Assembly: GCA_030041275.1 (NCBI GenBank)
Contig: JASHOE010000344.1
Location: forward strand, 25,927-89,926
Direction of reading: 5' to 3'
From: Streptosporangiaceae bacterium
GTDB lineage: Bacteria; Actinomycetota; Actinomycetes; Streptosporangiales; Streptosporangiaceae
Length of the DNA stretch: 64,000 bases
The translations under genes and the position numbers were made by a program. The number at the start of each line of letters is the position of its first letter. Position 1 is the stretch's first letter. The notes under the pieces are model-generated. The model saw only the letters and a program-made list of their open reading frames with translations, did no database searches and was not told where the DNA came from. Of this stretch, positions 20,466 to 31,576 are shown piece by piece.

Positions 20466-20984
20466 ATGGCCATCGATGACAGCCTGCGGCCACCGTTCAT
20501 TCCAGATTCAGCTCTGACTAGGGAAGAGATTGAGCAGCGGAACCTCGAAATCGTGGCGGCTCACTTCCACAACGAGAACCCGGACGACGTGGACAAGGCC
20601 ATCGCGCTCTACGCCCCGGACATCTGCTGGGAAGGCCCTAACCGCGGACTGATCTACACCAGCGCCGAGGAAGTCAAAGATGCTTACCTGGGGATCTTCC
20701 GCACACTGGCCTTCCGGAAGATGACCAACCTGCGCCGATTCGCCTCCGGCAACTTCGTCTTCGACGACCTGGTCGCTGAGGCTGACGTCGTCGGCAACGA
20801 AATGCCCAACTTGCCGTTCCCGGTCGGCACCACGATGAACGTCCGCCTGGTTCACTGCTTCGAACTCCGCGACGGACAGATCACCAGGGAAATCGCCTAC
20901 GAGATGTGGCGCGAAAAGGGCGGGCCACTCGACCATGACGCAATTCCGGTGGGAGCAGCCGTGACCGATTTCGCCGGACCGTGA
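20466..20984 (+). CDS. SnoaL/NTF2-like protein
   Basis: VAAHFHNENPDDVDKAIALYAPDICWEGPNRGLIYTSAEEVKDAYLGIF pattern. Confidence 0.75.
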   Translation: MAIDDSLRPPFIPDSALTREEIEQRNLEIVAAHFHNENPDDVDKAIALYAPDICWEGPNRGLIYTSAEEVKDAYLGIFRTLAFRKMTNLRRFASGNFVFDDLVAEADVVGNEMPNLPFPVGTTMNVRLVHCFELRDGQITREIAYEMWREKGGPLDHDAIPVGAAVTDFAGP

Positions 20985-21089
20985 GGTCCCGACGGCGTGG
21001 GAGCGTCCGCTGAGACAGAAGCCGGTGGCCCGCGCTCGGCCCGCGCTACTCATCGCCGAGGCGCTATAGGGGGAGCTAGCATCGCACGT

Positions 21090-21944
21090 GTGTCAGAACA
21101 GACCGGGGCGTCGACAGCGGGCTTACCTGCCGAGGCGCAGGCTCCGGGATTCGACACCCAGCACGCGCATTCCGCGCGGGTCTACAACTACTGGCTGGGC
21201 GGCAAGGACAACTTCGCCGCTGACCGCGAGGCAGCCGAGCAAGCGATAACTGCCAACCCCGGGATTGTCACCGACGTTCGGGCTAACCGGGCGTTCCTGG
21301 CCCGGGCGGTGCGGTTCCTCGCCACGGAGTGCGGGGTTCGGCAGTTTCTGGACATCGGCACCGGCTTGCCTACGGCCAGCAACACCCACGAGGTAGCCCA
21401 GGCCGCTGCGCCGGACGCTCGGATTGTCTATGTAGACAATGACCCGATAGTGCTGGCGCACGCCCGGGCGCTGCTGGCGAGCACCCCTCAGGGGGCGACC
21501 GCCTACCTGGATGCTGACCTACGCGACCCACAGGCCATTCTCCGGGCCGCCGCGAAGACGCTGGACTTCAGCCGGCCCATCGCGCTGATGCTCCTGATCA
21601 TCTTGCATCTGATTCCCGATGGCGACGACCCCTACGGCATCGTTACCGCGCTGGTGGAGAGGCTGGCCGAGGGCAGCTACGTTGTGCTCGCGCACCCGGC
21701 GAGCGACATTCGTGCGGCGCAGATCGCGGAGATGACCAGGCGCGTCAACGAGCGCATGAGCGGACCGAGGGCCACCATGCGCGACCGCGCCGCGATCACG
21801 CACTTCTTCGACGGCCTAGACCTCGTTGAACCCGGCCTGGTCCAGCCGCAGCAGTGGCGTCCCGAGCCTGGCCTGCTCAGCCCGCCGCGAGTCACAGCCT
21901 GGTGCGGGGTCGCCAGGAAGGGGCGACCCGCAGGTCGCGCTTAA
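21090..21944 (+). CDS. SAM-dependent methyltransferase (PF04672/DUF574-like)
   Basis: HSARVYNYWLGGKDNFAADREAAEQ...RQFLDIGTGLPTASNTHEVAQ typical of the family. Confidence 0.92.
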   Translation: MSEQTGASTAGLPAEAQAPGFDTQHAHSARVYNYWLGGKDNFAADREAAEQAITANPGIVTDVRANRAFLARAVRFLATECGVRQFLDIGTGLPTASNTHEVAQAAAPDARIVYVDNDPIVLAHARALLASTPQGATAYLDADLRDPQAILRAAAKTLDFSRPIALMLLIILHLIPDGDDPYGIVTALVERLAEGSYVVLAHPASDIRAAQIAEMTRRVNERMSGPRATMRDRAAITHFFDGLDLVEPGLVQPQQWRPEPGLLSPPRVTAWCGVARKGRPAGRA

Positions 21945-22735
21945 ACGCCGGGCTGCTCGCACCCGCAGTCGCCACAATCTCCCAGAAACTCAAGAACCGC
22001 CGCCGCGAACTGCGGCGCGGCGAGGGCGGTGACGTGGTCGCCTGGCACCAGGACGAGCCGCCCGTGCGGCAGCAAGGCTGCGAGTGACTCCGCCGACGTG
22101 CCGCGGCTGTCTTGGTCGCCGACAATGACCAGCGTGGGCGAGGAAACCCGGCGCAACGCCTCGGCGGGCGTAGCCAGGAGACTACCGAGGACCAGCTCCA
22201 CGGCCCGCGCGTCAACTCCGCTCTGCCTGATCCAGTCCGCCATGGCCGCCTCGGGCGACCCGGCTGACAACGCTGCGCCGCCGGCAACGGCGGCCAGTAC
22301 CCGTCGGTGTCCGTTGGTCCGGTCGCTCTCGGCGCCGAGTGCATCAAGGCCCTGCCCGCCCACGACCGCACGGGCCGGGCGGGCGCCACGGGCCAGCAGG
22401 CGCAGTACGAGCTTGCCGCCCATGGAATAGCCGCCCAGGTCGTAGTCGTCGAGCCCGAGGTGACCGATGAACGCCAGCATGTCATCGGCGAGGATGTCGG
22501 GCGGGTAACGGGCGGGATCGTGCGGGCGGCCGCTGTCGCCATGTCCGCGCAGATCGGGCATGATGACCCGGTAACCGTGCCGGGAAAGCACAGGGACGAG
22601 GTCCTGACTGGCTAGCGCCGCCCCGCTGCCCATGAGTCCGTGCAGCAACACCAACGGCCGACCGGACCCGACCGCGCACCATGCCAGCTCAACGCCATCC
22701 GAGCAAGGGAACCGCTGCACCGGCAAGTCCGTCAT
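21941..22735 (-). CDS. Alpha/beta hydrolase
   Basis: LVLLHGLMGSG, DLRGHGDSG, GGYSMGGKL motifs. Confidence 0.88.
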   Translation of the reverse strand: MTDLPVQRFPCSDGVELAWCAVGSGRPLVLLHGLMGSGAALASQDLVPVLSRHGYRVIMPDLRGHGDSGRPHDPARYPPDILADDMLAFIGHLGLDDYDLGGYSMGGKLVLRLLARGARPARAVVGGQGLDALGAESDRTNGHRRVLAAVAGGAALSAGSPEAAMADWIRQSGVDARAVELVLGSLLATPAEALRRVSSPTLVIVGDQDSRGTSAESLAALLPHGRLVLVPGDHVTALAAPQFAAAVLEFLGDCGDCGCEQPGV

Positions 22736-22874
22736 GAGCACTGGTCTAGCACGCCTGAGCAAAGGGAGCGGTGCCTAGCTCAGGGACGTCCGCCGGGTAC
22801 GCATCTGCGTGCTGGTCGACACGCGGCTACGCCCATGATGAACGCCGCACGCAGCAGCGTTCTGGGCGGGCAGC

Positions 22875-23951
22875 ATGAGTGCCATGAGACTACTGGTACT
22901 CGGCGGAACCCACCATGTCGGACGTGCGGTCGTCGAAGAGGCACTGAAGCGGGGTGACGAGGTCACCACGCTGACACGCGGAGTGAGCGGACCCTCGGCA
23001 TCGGGAGCGCTGGCGCTGCACGCCGATCGTACCGATCCGGACGCGTTGCGGGCCGTGCTGGGCGACACGACCTGGGACGCGGTCATCGACACGTGGAGCG
23101 GTGCGCCCCGTGTCGTCCTCGACTCGGCCACCGTGCTGGCGGGCCGAGCAGGTCATTATGGCTATGTGTCGAGCCGGTCGGTCTACGAATGGCCGCCGGC
23201 GATCGGGCTCGATGAGTCAGGACCGGTCGTCGACGGGAAAGCCACAAGCGAGGCGGGTGACGACTACGCAGCCGCCAAGCGCGGTGGCGAACTCGCAGCA
23301 CAGGTGGGATTCGGCGCCGACCGAACGGTGCTGGCGAGGGCCGGACTGATCCTCGGGCCGTACGAGATCGTCGGGCGGATGCCATGGTGGCTGCGCCGGA
23401 TCGAACGCGGCGGCGACGTACTCTCGCCTGGGCCAGCCGACCTGAAGCTGCAGTACATCGACTGTCGTGACCTGGCCCTGTGGCTGCTGCACGCGGCAGA
23501 CGAGGGTATCGCCGGACCGTTCAACACCGTCAGCAAGGCTGGTCATGCGACGATGGCGAGCCTGCTCGAGGCGGCCATCGCGGCCACCGGATCCGACGCC
23601 CGGCTGATTTGGGCAGCGCCAGAAGTCATCTTGGCCGCAGGCATCGCACCATGGATCGAGTTGCCGATCTGGCTGCCTCCCGACGGTGAGGGCGCCGGAC
23701 TGCACTCGGGCGACGTCAGCGCCGCCTATGCAGCCGGGCTGAGCTGTCGGCCAGTCGAGGAAACGGTGGCAGACACCTGGGCCTGGCTACAGCGGGAAGG
23801 TGATCCGCCGGCCGCGCCCGGTCGTCCGGCGCACGGTCTGGACCCTGACCGGGAGCACGAGGTGCTGATCGGCCTGGCTGCTGACAGCCGCCGGGTGGCA
23901 GCGCGATCCTGGCTACCAGATACGGACCCGAGCTGCGGGTTCGAGCCATAG
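22875..23951 (+). CDS. NAD-dependent epimerase/dehydratase (SDR) family protein
   Basis: MRLLVLGGTHHVGRAVVEEALKRGDEVTTLTRG; 3' end overlaps the M13 peptidase gene convergently. Confidence 0.85.
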   Translation: MSAMRLLVLGGTHHVGRAVVEEALKRGDEVTTLTRGVSGPSASGALALHADRTDPDALRAVLGDTTWDAVIDTWSGAPRVVLDSATVLAGRAGHYGYVSSRSVYEWPPAIGLDESGPVVDGKATSEAGDDYAAAKRGGELAAQVGFGADRTVLARAGLILGPYEIVGRMPWWLRRIERGGDVLSPGPADLKLQYIDCRDLALWLLHAADEGIAGPFNTVSKAGHATMASLLEAAIAATGSDARLIWAAPEVILAAGIAPWIELPIWLPPDGEGAGLHSGDVSAAYAAGLSCRPVEETVADTWAWLQREGDPPAAPGRPAHGLDPDREHEVLIGLAADSRRVAARSWLPDTDPSCGFEP

Positions 23952-25862
23952 CTGGTCGGTAGCGCCGACATCAAACGCGTCGTAGAACTCGTCGAGGTTG
24001 CGCACGATCTGGTTGCAGCGGAATTCGTCGGGGGAATGCGGGTCGGTGGCGAGCCGGCGGATGAGCTCCTCGTCGCGGATCTTTTGCTGCCAGGCACGAG
24101 CCCACGACAAGAAGAAGCGCTGAGCGCCCGTCAAGCCGTCGATCACCGGTGCCTCCTCGCCACCCAGCGACACCAAGTAGGCCTTCCAGGCGATGCCGAG
24201 GCCTCCGAGGTCCCCGATGTTCTCCCCGATGGTCAGCGCTCCGTTCACGTGCTCGTCAGGAGCCTGCTGCGGAGCCAGGCCGTTGTACTGCTCAATCAAC
24301 GACCGGGTCCGGACTTCGAACGCTTGCCGGTCCGCTGCGGTCCACCAGTCGGTGAGCCTGCCGTCGCCGTCGAACTTGGAGCCCTGGTCGTCGAAGCCGT
24401 GGCCGATCTCGTGACCGATGACCGCCCCGATCGCTCCGTAATTCGCCGCGTCGTCTCGGTTGGGATCGAAGAACGGATCCTGCAGGATCGCGGCAGGGAA
24501 CACGATCTCGTTCATGCCCGCGTTGTAGTAGGCGTTGATCGTCTGGGGAGTCATGCGCCACTCGTCGCGGTCGATGGGCTTGCCGACCTTGTTGAGCTGA
24601 CGCTGGAACTCGAAAGCATGAGCGGCCCACACGTTGGCCATGAGATCCGTCGGGTCGATCTCCAGGCTGGAGTAGTCCCGCCATCTGACCGGGTAGCCGA
24701 TCTTCGGCGTGAACTTGCCCAGCTTGTCCAAGGCGCGGCGACGGGTGTCTGCCCCCATCCAGTCCAGCTGTCCGATGCTCTCGCGATAGGCCTCGAGCAG
24801 GTTGGCCACCAAGACATCCATCCGCTCCCGGGCCCCCGGCGGGAAGTGGCGCGCAACGTAGGCTCGCCCGACGGCTTCCCCGATCGCCCCCTCGACCAGC
24901 GAGACACCGCGCTTCCAGCGCTCCCGCAGCTGCGGGGCGCCGCTCAAGGTGCGGCCGTAAAAGTCGAAGTCTTCGTCGACGAAAGCCTCGGACAGGTACC
25001 CGGCTGCCCTGTGGATCACCCGCCAGCACAGCCAGTCCCGCCACGCCGGGACGTGCTCGTCGGTGAGCAACGAGGCCAGCCCGGTGCTGAAGCTCGGCTG
25101 GCGGATCACGATCTCGTCGAAGGCGCCAGCAGGCGGGTCCAGGGCCGCCAGCCACCCGCGCAGGTCGGGCCCTGCAGACAACGCATCGGTCCAGGTGAAC
25201 AGGTTGTAAGTCTTCTCGCGGTCGCGGCTCGCGACCCTGTCCCAGTGGTGGCCAGCCGCGGCCGTCTCCAGCGCGAGCACTCGCCTGGCTGCCTGCTCGG
25301 CGCCCGGCAACCCGGCCAGTTCGAACATGCGCTGCACGTGACCGACGAATGCGTCGCGGACGCCAGCGAAGCGCTGCTCACGGTAGTAGCTCTCATCTGG
25401 CAGCGAGATAACAGCCTGCTCGAAAAACACCAGGTAACGCTCCGGGTTGCCGGGGTCGGCGTCAACAAAGATCCGGTACAGACCTCCGATTCCCAGTCTC
25501 GCCAGCCGCCCCAGCGTCTCCAGTAGTTCCGCAATGGAGCTGACGGCTTGAGCCGCCGACAGCGTCTGCCTGATGGGCTGCGACCCGAGCCGCTCTGCTC
25601 GGCCGGCGTCCATGAAGCTCGCATACAGGTCGCCGAACTTGCGGTCCTCGCTGCCTTCTGATGCCGACGCAGCCTCTGCCACGATCTCGCGCACCGCTTT
25701 CTCAGCCTCTTCAGCCAGAATCCGGAACGAGCCGTAGTCCGCTAGGTCAGCGGGGATGTCGGTCCGCGCAAGCCAGTCACCGTTGACGTGCCGGAACAGG
25801 TCGTCCTGCGGCCGGATACCGGGCTCGAGCTCGTTGATGGGGATACCGGATGGGAGCGTCAT
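23913..25862 (-). CDS. M13 family metallopeptidase
   Basis: VIGHEIGHGFDDQGSKFDGDG zinc motif, NAYYNAGMNEIVFPAAILQDPFFD, GENIGDLGG. Confidence 0.95.
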   Translation of the reverse strand: MTLPSGIPINELEPGIRPQDDLFRHVNGDWLARTDIPADLADYGSFRILAEEAEKAVREIVAEAASASEGSEDRKFGDLYASFMDAGRAERLGSQPIRQTLSAAQAVSSIAELLETLGRLARLGIGGLYRIFVDADPGNPERYLVFFEQAVISLPDESYYREQRFAGVRDAFVGHVQRMFELAGLPGAEQAARRVLALETAAAGHHWDRVASRDREKTYNLFTWTDALSAGPDLRGWLAALDPPAGAFDEIVIRQPSFSTGLASLLTDEHVPAWRDWLCWRVIHRAAGYLSEAFVDEDFDFYGRTLSGAPQLRERWKRGVSLVEGAIGEAVGRAYVARHFPPGARERMDVLVANLLEAYRESIGQLDWMGADTRRRALDKLGKFTPKIGYPVRWRDYSSLEIDPTDLMANVWAAHAFEFQRQLNKVGKPIDRDEWRMTPQTINAYYNAGMNEIVFPAAILQDPFFDPNRDDAANYGAIGAVIGHEIGHGFDDQGSKFDGDGRLTDWWTAADRQAFEVRTRSLIEQYNGLAPQQAPDEHVNGALTIGENIGDLGGLGIAWKAYLVSLGGEEAPVIDGLTGAQRFFLSWARAWQQKIRDEELIRRLATDPHSPDEFRCNQIVRNLDEFYDAFDVGATDQLWLEPAARVRIW

Positions 25863-25957
25863 GCGCCCTAGCGTATGACCAGCGGCGGCCAGGACGTCGA
25901 GCCAGATTTCCGTCGCATCGAGTCTGAGACGGACTTGGGCACGGGCCGCGCTCGGGT

Positions 25958-27148
25958 TCAGATGGGGCTTCGAAGCACTCGGATGTGCCTGGGACCGGAG
26001 ATGAAGGTCGACGTCAGCCACTCGGTCTCGCCGATCTTCTGGAGATCTGGCAGCCGGGTAACGAGCTGCCGGAACATCGCGTCGATCTCGACCCGGGCGA
26101 TGTGAGATCCCAGGCAGAAGTGCGGCCCTCCGCCGCCGAACGCCAGGTGGTCGTTGGGCATCCGGGTGATGTCAAAGCGCTCCGGCTCGTCAAACGCGCG
26201 GGGATCGCGATTGGCCGCCCCGTAGTACATGACGACCTTGTCCCCGGCCTCGATCCGCCGGCCACCCAGCTCGCAGTCGGCCGTCGCGGTCCGGCGCATG
26301 TAGATGACCGGGCTGGTCCAACGGAGCATTTCTTCGATGGCACCAGGAAGCAGCCCAAGGTTCGCAGCCAGTTTCCGCCGCTCGTCGGGGTGGTTGAAGA
26401 GCGCGTCCATCCCGCCAGCGACCAGGTTGCGCGTTGTGTCGCCGCCAGCGTCGATGAGCAGCAGGAAAAACAGGTTGAAGTCGATCTCATCAAGGCGGTG
26501 CCCGTCCACTTCGGCGGTCACGAGCACAGAGGCGAGGTCGTCCTCCGGATATGCTCGCTTCTGTTTCCAGACGCCGTTGGCGTAGTGGAACATCTCGAGA
26601 ACGGCCGCCAGGCCCGCCCCCTTGGGCTGGCTCGCCGGATCGGCGTGGACTGTCTCGGTCAGCCGGTAGAGCTCAACACCGTCTCGGCGCGGAATCCCGA
26701 GCATCTCGGCGATGACATACGACGGAAGCAGGCCGGCGACATCCTCGACCAGATCGAACTCGTCCCGGTCAGCAACGCTGTCAATGATCTCGGCGGCCAG
26801 CCGTTCGATCCCGGCACGCATCCGACCCGCCGCGCTGCGCAGGAATCGAGGCGAGACGAGCTTGCGGTACTGCGTGTGTCGCGGCGGATCCATCGTCAGC
26901 ATCATCGTGTGGTCGCCCAGATCGGTCGCGGCGCGGTCATCGATCATGATGGTCGGGCGGGAGGAGAAAAGCCCGGCATCGCGGCCGACATACTTGACGT
27001 CCTCGTGCCGCGTCACCGCCCAGAATCCGGAACCGGCTGGCTCCTCGTGCCAGTGGACAGGGTCGTTATCGCGCAGCCATTGGTACTGGCAGGTGGGATG
27101 GCCGTGAGCGAAGGAGGACGGCGACAACAAATCAATGACACCGGTCAT
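25958..27148 (-). CDS. Cytochrome P450
   Basis: IDAGGDTTRNLVAGG I-helix, EEMLRW ExxR, FGGGGPHFCLGSHIAR heme loop. Confidence 0.95.
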   Translation of the reverse strand: MTGVIDLLSPSSFAHGHPTCQYQWLRDNDPVHWHEEPAGSGFWAVTRHEDVKYVGRDAGLFSSRPTIMIDDRAATDLGDHTMMLTMDPPRHTQYRKLVSPRFLRSAAGRMRAGIERLAAEIIDSVADRDEFDLVEDVAGLLPSYVIAEMLGIPRRDGVELYRLTETVHADPASQPKGAGLAAVLEMFHYANGVWKQKRAYPEDDLASVLVTAEVDGHRLDEIDFNLFFLLLIDAGGDTTRNLVAGGMDALFNHPDERRKLAANLGLLPGAIEEMLRWTSPVIYMRRTATADCELGGRRIEAGDKVVMYYGAANRDPRAFDEPERFDITRMPNDHLAFGGGGPHFCLGSHIARVEIDAMFRQLVTRLPDLQKIGETEWLTSTFISGPRHIRVLRSPI

Positions 27149-27280
27149 GGCGTCAATACTGCCCTGCCCGAGCTGTCATGCGGTTGTCTCTGGTTATCCG
27201 CCAGCGGCTAGGTGACGAGACGCGCTGGGCAGAACGCGGCGGCGGGCAGCCACCGCATCGTCCCGAGAGAAGGCAGCGAG

Positions 27281-28090
27281 ATGTCAGGAAGGGTCGAAGG
27301 CAAGGTCGCCTTCATCACAGGCGCGGCGCGGGGTCAGGGCCGCAGCCATGCGATCCGGCTGGCCGAGGAAGGCTCCGACATCATTGCCGTCGACCTCCTT
27401 GAGGACTACCCGACGGTCCGCTACGCCATGTCCAGCCGAGCCGAACTCAACGAGACTGTCTGCGCCGTCGAGGCGCTCGGTCGCAGGATCGTGGCGGCCA
27501 AAGCCGACGTGCGCGACGCTGCGACGCTCAGGGCGATCCTGGACGCAGGCGTGGCAGAGCTAGGCCGGCTGGACATCGTCTGCGCCAACGCCGGGATCTA
27601 CACCGTGCAGTCGTGGGACCAGGTCACCCCGGCGGTGTGGCGGGACACCATCGACACGAACCTGACCGGCGTCTGGAACACGATGGTCGCGGCGATCCCG
27701 CACCTCATCGCCGCGGGCGGCGGGTCGATCATCGTCACCAGCTCTACCGCCGGCCTCAAGGGCATGCCCTTCCTCGCCCCCTACGTTGCAGCTAAGCACG
27801 GCGTGGTCGGCATGTGCCGGTCGCTGGCCAACGAGCTCGCCGGCCATCACATCCGGGTCAACACAGTGCACCCAGCCGGTGTCGATACGCCGATGGTCAC
27901 CGGCCGGGAGACCCTCGAGCCGTTCGTCAGCCGAAGCCCTGAACTCAGCGCTATCTTCGCCAACAGCCTGCCCGTCGAGGCGCTCGACCCGCGCGACGTC
28001 AGCAACGCGGTGCTGTTTCTCGCCTCGGACGAGGCGCGCTATGTCACCGGCGCCGCTCTGACGGTGGACGCCGGGAACACCATCCGCTGA
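27281..28090 (+). CDS. Mycofactocin-type SDR family oxidoreductase
   Basis: VAFITGAARGQGRSHAIRLAEEGSDIIAVDL and YVAAKHGVVGMCRSLANEL; insertion pattern of mycofactocin-coupled SDRs. Confidence 0.88.
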   Translation: MSGRVEGKVAFITGAARGQGRSHAIRLAEEGSDIIAVDLLEDYPTVRYAMSSRAELNETVCAVEALGRRIVAAKADVRDAATLRAILDAGVAELGRLDIVCANAGIYTVQSWDQVTPAVWRDTIDTNLTGVWNTMVAAIPHLIAAGGGSIIVTSSTAGLKGMPFLAPYVAAKHGVVGMCRSLANELAGHHIRVNTVHPAGVDTPMVTGRETLEPFVSRSPELSAIFANSLPVEALDPRDVSNAVLFLASDEARYVTGAALTVDAGNTIR

Positions 28091-28117
28091 CGATCCCTCC
28101 GGTGGCCATCGGCCGGG

Positions 28118-30463
28118 TCACGTCGTGGCTGTTTCCGACGCTTGCTCAGCGACGTCGACTGGAGCGTACGGAGGTTTCCGCTGGATCAAGGCGGTGAGGC
28201 GGTCGCGGTCCGGCGCGAGCAGCGCCCTGACGCCCTCCGCGCTGACGTCCGCGACGATAATGTGGCCAACCTCGTCATGGACATCGCTGAAGAGGCCGTG
28301 CGTTTTCATCTTCTGGGCCTGGTAACGGTTGTCGTCGGTCGGGCTGACGTAGTGAACCGCCCACACCTTGTAGCGGTGAATCAGGAATAGATGGTTCAGC
28401 GTCATCAGCCGCTTCTGGCGCAAACCGCCGTCGAAGGTGTGCTGGTCCCGGACCGAGAGGATATTGCGACCTCGGCGATCCACGATCACGGAGAAGATGA
28501 TGTTGGCGACGTCTTCGCCGCTGTCGTTGGAGAGGGCGAGTTCCAGCAACTCTGAGCCAGCCGTTTGTGGTCGCAGCCTGACCTGCAGCGAGCCCGGCAG
28601 CTGGTGGTACTTCATCCACTGCGCGAGCCACTCTTCGAGCAGCTTGGTCGGCACCTCGGTCTGCACGAGGTGCTGGTGCTGCGTGGATCCCTCTCCCATG
28701 GCCTTGGTGGCCGCGGTGCCGCCTGACGACGCCATGAGCGCGGCGTCCAAGCGCGGCCCGCCCACGAGCGTCTGGGGTGTCCGGTACGGCGATTCGACCA
28801 GGCGGAACTTACGCTGCAGCCGGGCAAGGGACAGCATGCCGTCCTGCTTCAGCGCGGCAGCGAACTCCTCTGCCGCCATGCCGTCGATCTGATGTCCTCC
28901 GTAGGTGATGAAGTTGAAGACAAACCCGAGCTTGCCGAGCTCCTCGGGAAATCGCCGCATTTCCTCCTCGCTCATGCCGGTCGTGTCCCAGTTGAACGAT
29001 GGCGACAGGTTGTAGGCGAGCATCTTCGAGGGGAACTCTGCGTGGATTGCCTCAGCGAAGCGCTGAGCATCCGCGAGGTCCGCGGTCTTGGTCTCCATCC
29101 ACAGCAGGTCCGCGAACGGAGCGGCAGCCTGCGACCTGGCGACCGCGTAGTCGATTCCGCTCTGTATCTGGTAGAAACCCTCGGGCGTCTTGGAAGCCTC
29201 GCAGTCCCAGGTGATGTCGATACCCATCGACTTGGCCCTGGTCCTGGCGGCGTGGAACGAGGTCCGGTTCGCGAAGGACAGCCACTCCTCGGCGCTGACG
29301 TCGAAGTGCTCACCCTCGGCGGTGCGGAACTCGATCACGTCCGCCACTGCCTGGGGATAGCTCGTCAGGTTGGCCTCAGATTGCCAGGCCTCGAGGTACG
29401 CCGTCTCCACGGTGTCCAGCAGTGCATCGACCGACCCGCCGTTCTCCCGGAATGCCTTCGCGCTCTCTGCGATCACGCGCATCACGGCCGCCCGCTCCAG
29501 CCACTCGCCAGCCTCCTCGTATTCCGCTGCGGAGATCTTGTACAGCAGGTGACCGCGCGCGTCTTCGACGCCAAGCTCGCGGAGCCTCTTCAGCATGGCG
29601 AGGTAGCCGACCTTGTAGGTCGGAAGGTCAGTATTGGTGACACCCAGGATGAACGGATGATCGCGCTCGTCGCCGCGTCCTTCGAGGAACGTGGCCGCCT
29701 CGGCGTCGGTCCGGGCCACGATGATCCCTGGCACTTTCATGACGTCGAGCTGGAAGCGGGCCGCGCTGAGCCTCTTGATCTGCTCGTCGACACCGACAAG
29801 AACCTTGCCGCCCTGGTGCCCGCATTTCTTCGCGCCAGGCTTCTGGTCCTCGATGTGGTAGCCAGGGACCCCGACCTCCACGAAGCGACGGATCAGGTTA
29901 CGAACGTGCGCGTCCCCACCGTGCCCTGTGTCGGCGTCGGCAATGATGAATGGCCGGTAGTCGACCTCGGGAGAGGCAGCGCGTTGCGCCTCGCTCAGGC
30001 GCGAGCGGGCGAAGCGCTGGTTCCGGTCCGCTGTCAGCAGCGCGCGCACGATCGGGGCGGCTTCGTCGGGAACCTGGGAGAGCGGATAGCTGGCCAGGTC
30101 GGGTCCCGGGTCCTCCGTGACAGAACCCTTGGCTGATGTCGCCCACCCGCCCAGGTAGATGCCCTCGATTCCCATCCGCTTCAAAGCGACTGCCTGACCT
30201 GGGGAGTAGGGGCCAAAGGTCGTGATCTGCTTGCGCTCTGCGAAGAGTTGCCGGAGCCGGTCGTAGAACTGCTCGGCAGCCACTCTCGCGACCGTGTAGT
30301 CAGTGGGTATCGTGCCCCGTTGCTCGACTACCTGAGGCGCGGAATACAACCGCGTGATGCCTTCGAATCGGGGACTAGCGAACCATCTCGCGGTCTCGCC
30401 GATTTCTGGCTCCCACGAACTGACGGCTGGCTGCTCAGCAATTTCAGAATCCAATGACCCCAT
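28118..30463 (-). CDS. aceA: Isocitrate lyase, long form
   Basis: 781 aa; [47 protein letters not shown]. Confidence 0.93.
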   Translation of the reverse strand: MGSLDSEIAEQPAVSSWEPEIGETARWFASPRFEGITRLYSAPQVVEQRGTIPTDYTVARVAAEQFYDRLRQLFAERKQITTFGPYSPGQAVALKRMGIEGIYLGGWATSAKGSVTEDPGPDLASYPLSQVPDEAAPIVRALLTADRNQRFARSRLSEAQRAASPEVDYRPFIIADADTGHGGDAHVRNLIRRFVEVGVPGYHIEDQKPGAKKCGHQGGKVLVGVDEQIKRLSAARFQLDVMKVPGIIVARTDAEAATFLEGRGDERDHPFILGVTNTDLPTYKVGYLAMLKRLRELGVEDARGHLLYKISAAEYEEAGEWLERAAVMRVIAESAKAFRENGGSVDALLDTVETAYLEAWQSEANLTSYPQAVADVIEFRTAEGEHFDVSAEEWLSFANRTSFHAARTRAKSMGIDITWDCEASKTPEGFYQIQSGIDYAVARSQAAAPFADLLWMETKTADLADAQRFAEAIHAEFPSKMLAYNLSPSFNWDTTGMSEEEMRRFPEELGKLGFVFNFITYGGHQIDGMAAEEFAAALKQDGMLSLARLQRKFRLVESPYRTPQTLVGGPRLDAALMASSGGTAATKAMGEGSTQHQHLVQTEVPTKLLEEWLAQWMKYHQLPGSLQVRLRPQTAGSELLELALSNDSGEDVANIIFSVIVDRRGRNILSVRDQHTFDGGLRQKRLMTLNHLFLIHRYKVWAVHYVSPTDDNRYQAQKMKTHGLFSDVHDEVGHIIVADVSAEGVRALLAPDRDRLTALIQRKPPYAPVDVAEQASETATT

Positions 30464-30766
30464 GACCTGACTCCTGCCCCCTCTTGCGCCGGCGCCGACT
30501 CGCGCGACCCAAAATTCCCGGTTCAGTGTGATCCGGGTGGCGTCGCCGGATGTATCCCCATGAGCGTCAGCTACCGTCTTGGCTGCACCCGGCCTTGCTT
30601 CGAGGTTAATGTCGGGCAGGTCAGATAGACCAGCGACAGAAAGCGCCGCTACCCGATCTGTCCCATCAGACCCTTGCGAGCACGCGCACCAGATGGCGAC
30701 GAAGATCCAAGACCCGCCTCGGCCGTAGCCCCGATAAGTGTCGCACCCCTGCCGCGGCCGGACCCG

Positions 30767-31420
30767 TCAGCCTTTCGCCTCGACTGGTCCACGGATGGCG
30801 TGCACGGACAGCCAGTCTCGGTATGCGCGGTGCCGACGCGTGTTGCGGATGCCGAAGCCAGCTCTTGCCAGCAAGGCGGTGAGCTCTGGTTCGCGGTAAC
30901 GCGTGAACCAGCGCCGATGGTCTGAACCATACGGGGTGGCCACCTCAAAGCCCTCGCCGTCGCCCGCCGCGATAGACATACACAAGCCGCCATCGCTGCG
31001 CACGATGCGGGCGAACTCGGAAAGCGCCTGCGGCAGTACTTCGCGAGGCAGATGCACCAACGCGGCCCAGCACCAGATGCCATGCACCGAGCCGGCCTGC
31101 AGCGGCAAGTGGCGCATGTCGGCCTGAACAAGCCCTGGAACAGCACTGGCCCTGAGCTGCCCGAGGGAGAGGTCGAGGCCGGCGACATGCAGCCCACGAG
31201 CGCGCAGCATCGTGACATCGCGCCCAGGTCCGCAGCCGATGTCGGCGACAACACCCCCTGCGGGGACGGTGGCCGCGAGTTCATCAAGCCGCTCGGCAAC
31301 CTCCGCCGCAGCGACCGAGTTCTGCCTGGCAAACTCGGAGGCAATCAGGTCGTACGTCTGCCGGGTTTCCGCGATCTGCGCATGACCACCCGCCAGGGCA
31401 TTCCTGCTCCGCTCCGCCAT
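30767..31420 (-). CDS. Class I SAM-dependent methyltransferase
   Basis: VVADIGCGPGRDVTMLRARGLHVAGLDLS; start MAERSRNALAGG. Confidence 0.85.
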   Translation of the reverse strand: MAERSRNALAGGHAQIAETRQTYDLIASEFARQNSVAAAEVAERLDELAATVPAGGVVADIGCGPGRDVTMLRARGLHVAGLDLSLGQLRASAVPGLVQADMRHLPLQAGSVHGIWCWAALVHLPREVLPQALSEFARIVRSDGGLCMSIAAGDGEGFEVATPYGSDHRRWFTRYREPELTALLARAGFGIRNTRRHRAYRDWLSVHAIRGPVEAKG

Positions 31421-31576
31421 CCGGCCAGTATGTACCGCTGGGTCACCGGGAACTGTGCGTGACGGTTCCGCTAGCCCGACGGCCCTGCGTCTCTGCTGGC
31501 AAGACGGCCCCGCGTCTCTCCCGGTGAATAGTTCGCGCCGGGTGTGGTCAGGGGAGATCAGACTGAGAGGGTGACC

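Noticed and set aside
24036-25526. 496-aa plus-strand ORF opposite M13 peptidase
   Set aside because: Shadow ORF; no recognisable domain, while the opposite strand has HEIGH zinc motif.
25985-27211. 408-aa plus-strand ORF opposite cytochrome P450
   Set aside because: Shadow ORF opposite a complete P450 with heme and I-helix motifs.
28892-30136. 414-aa plus-strand ORF opposite isocitrate lyase
   Set aside because: Shadow ORF; the aceA frame has unambiguous catalytic motifs.
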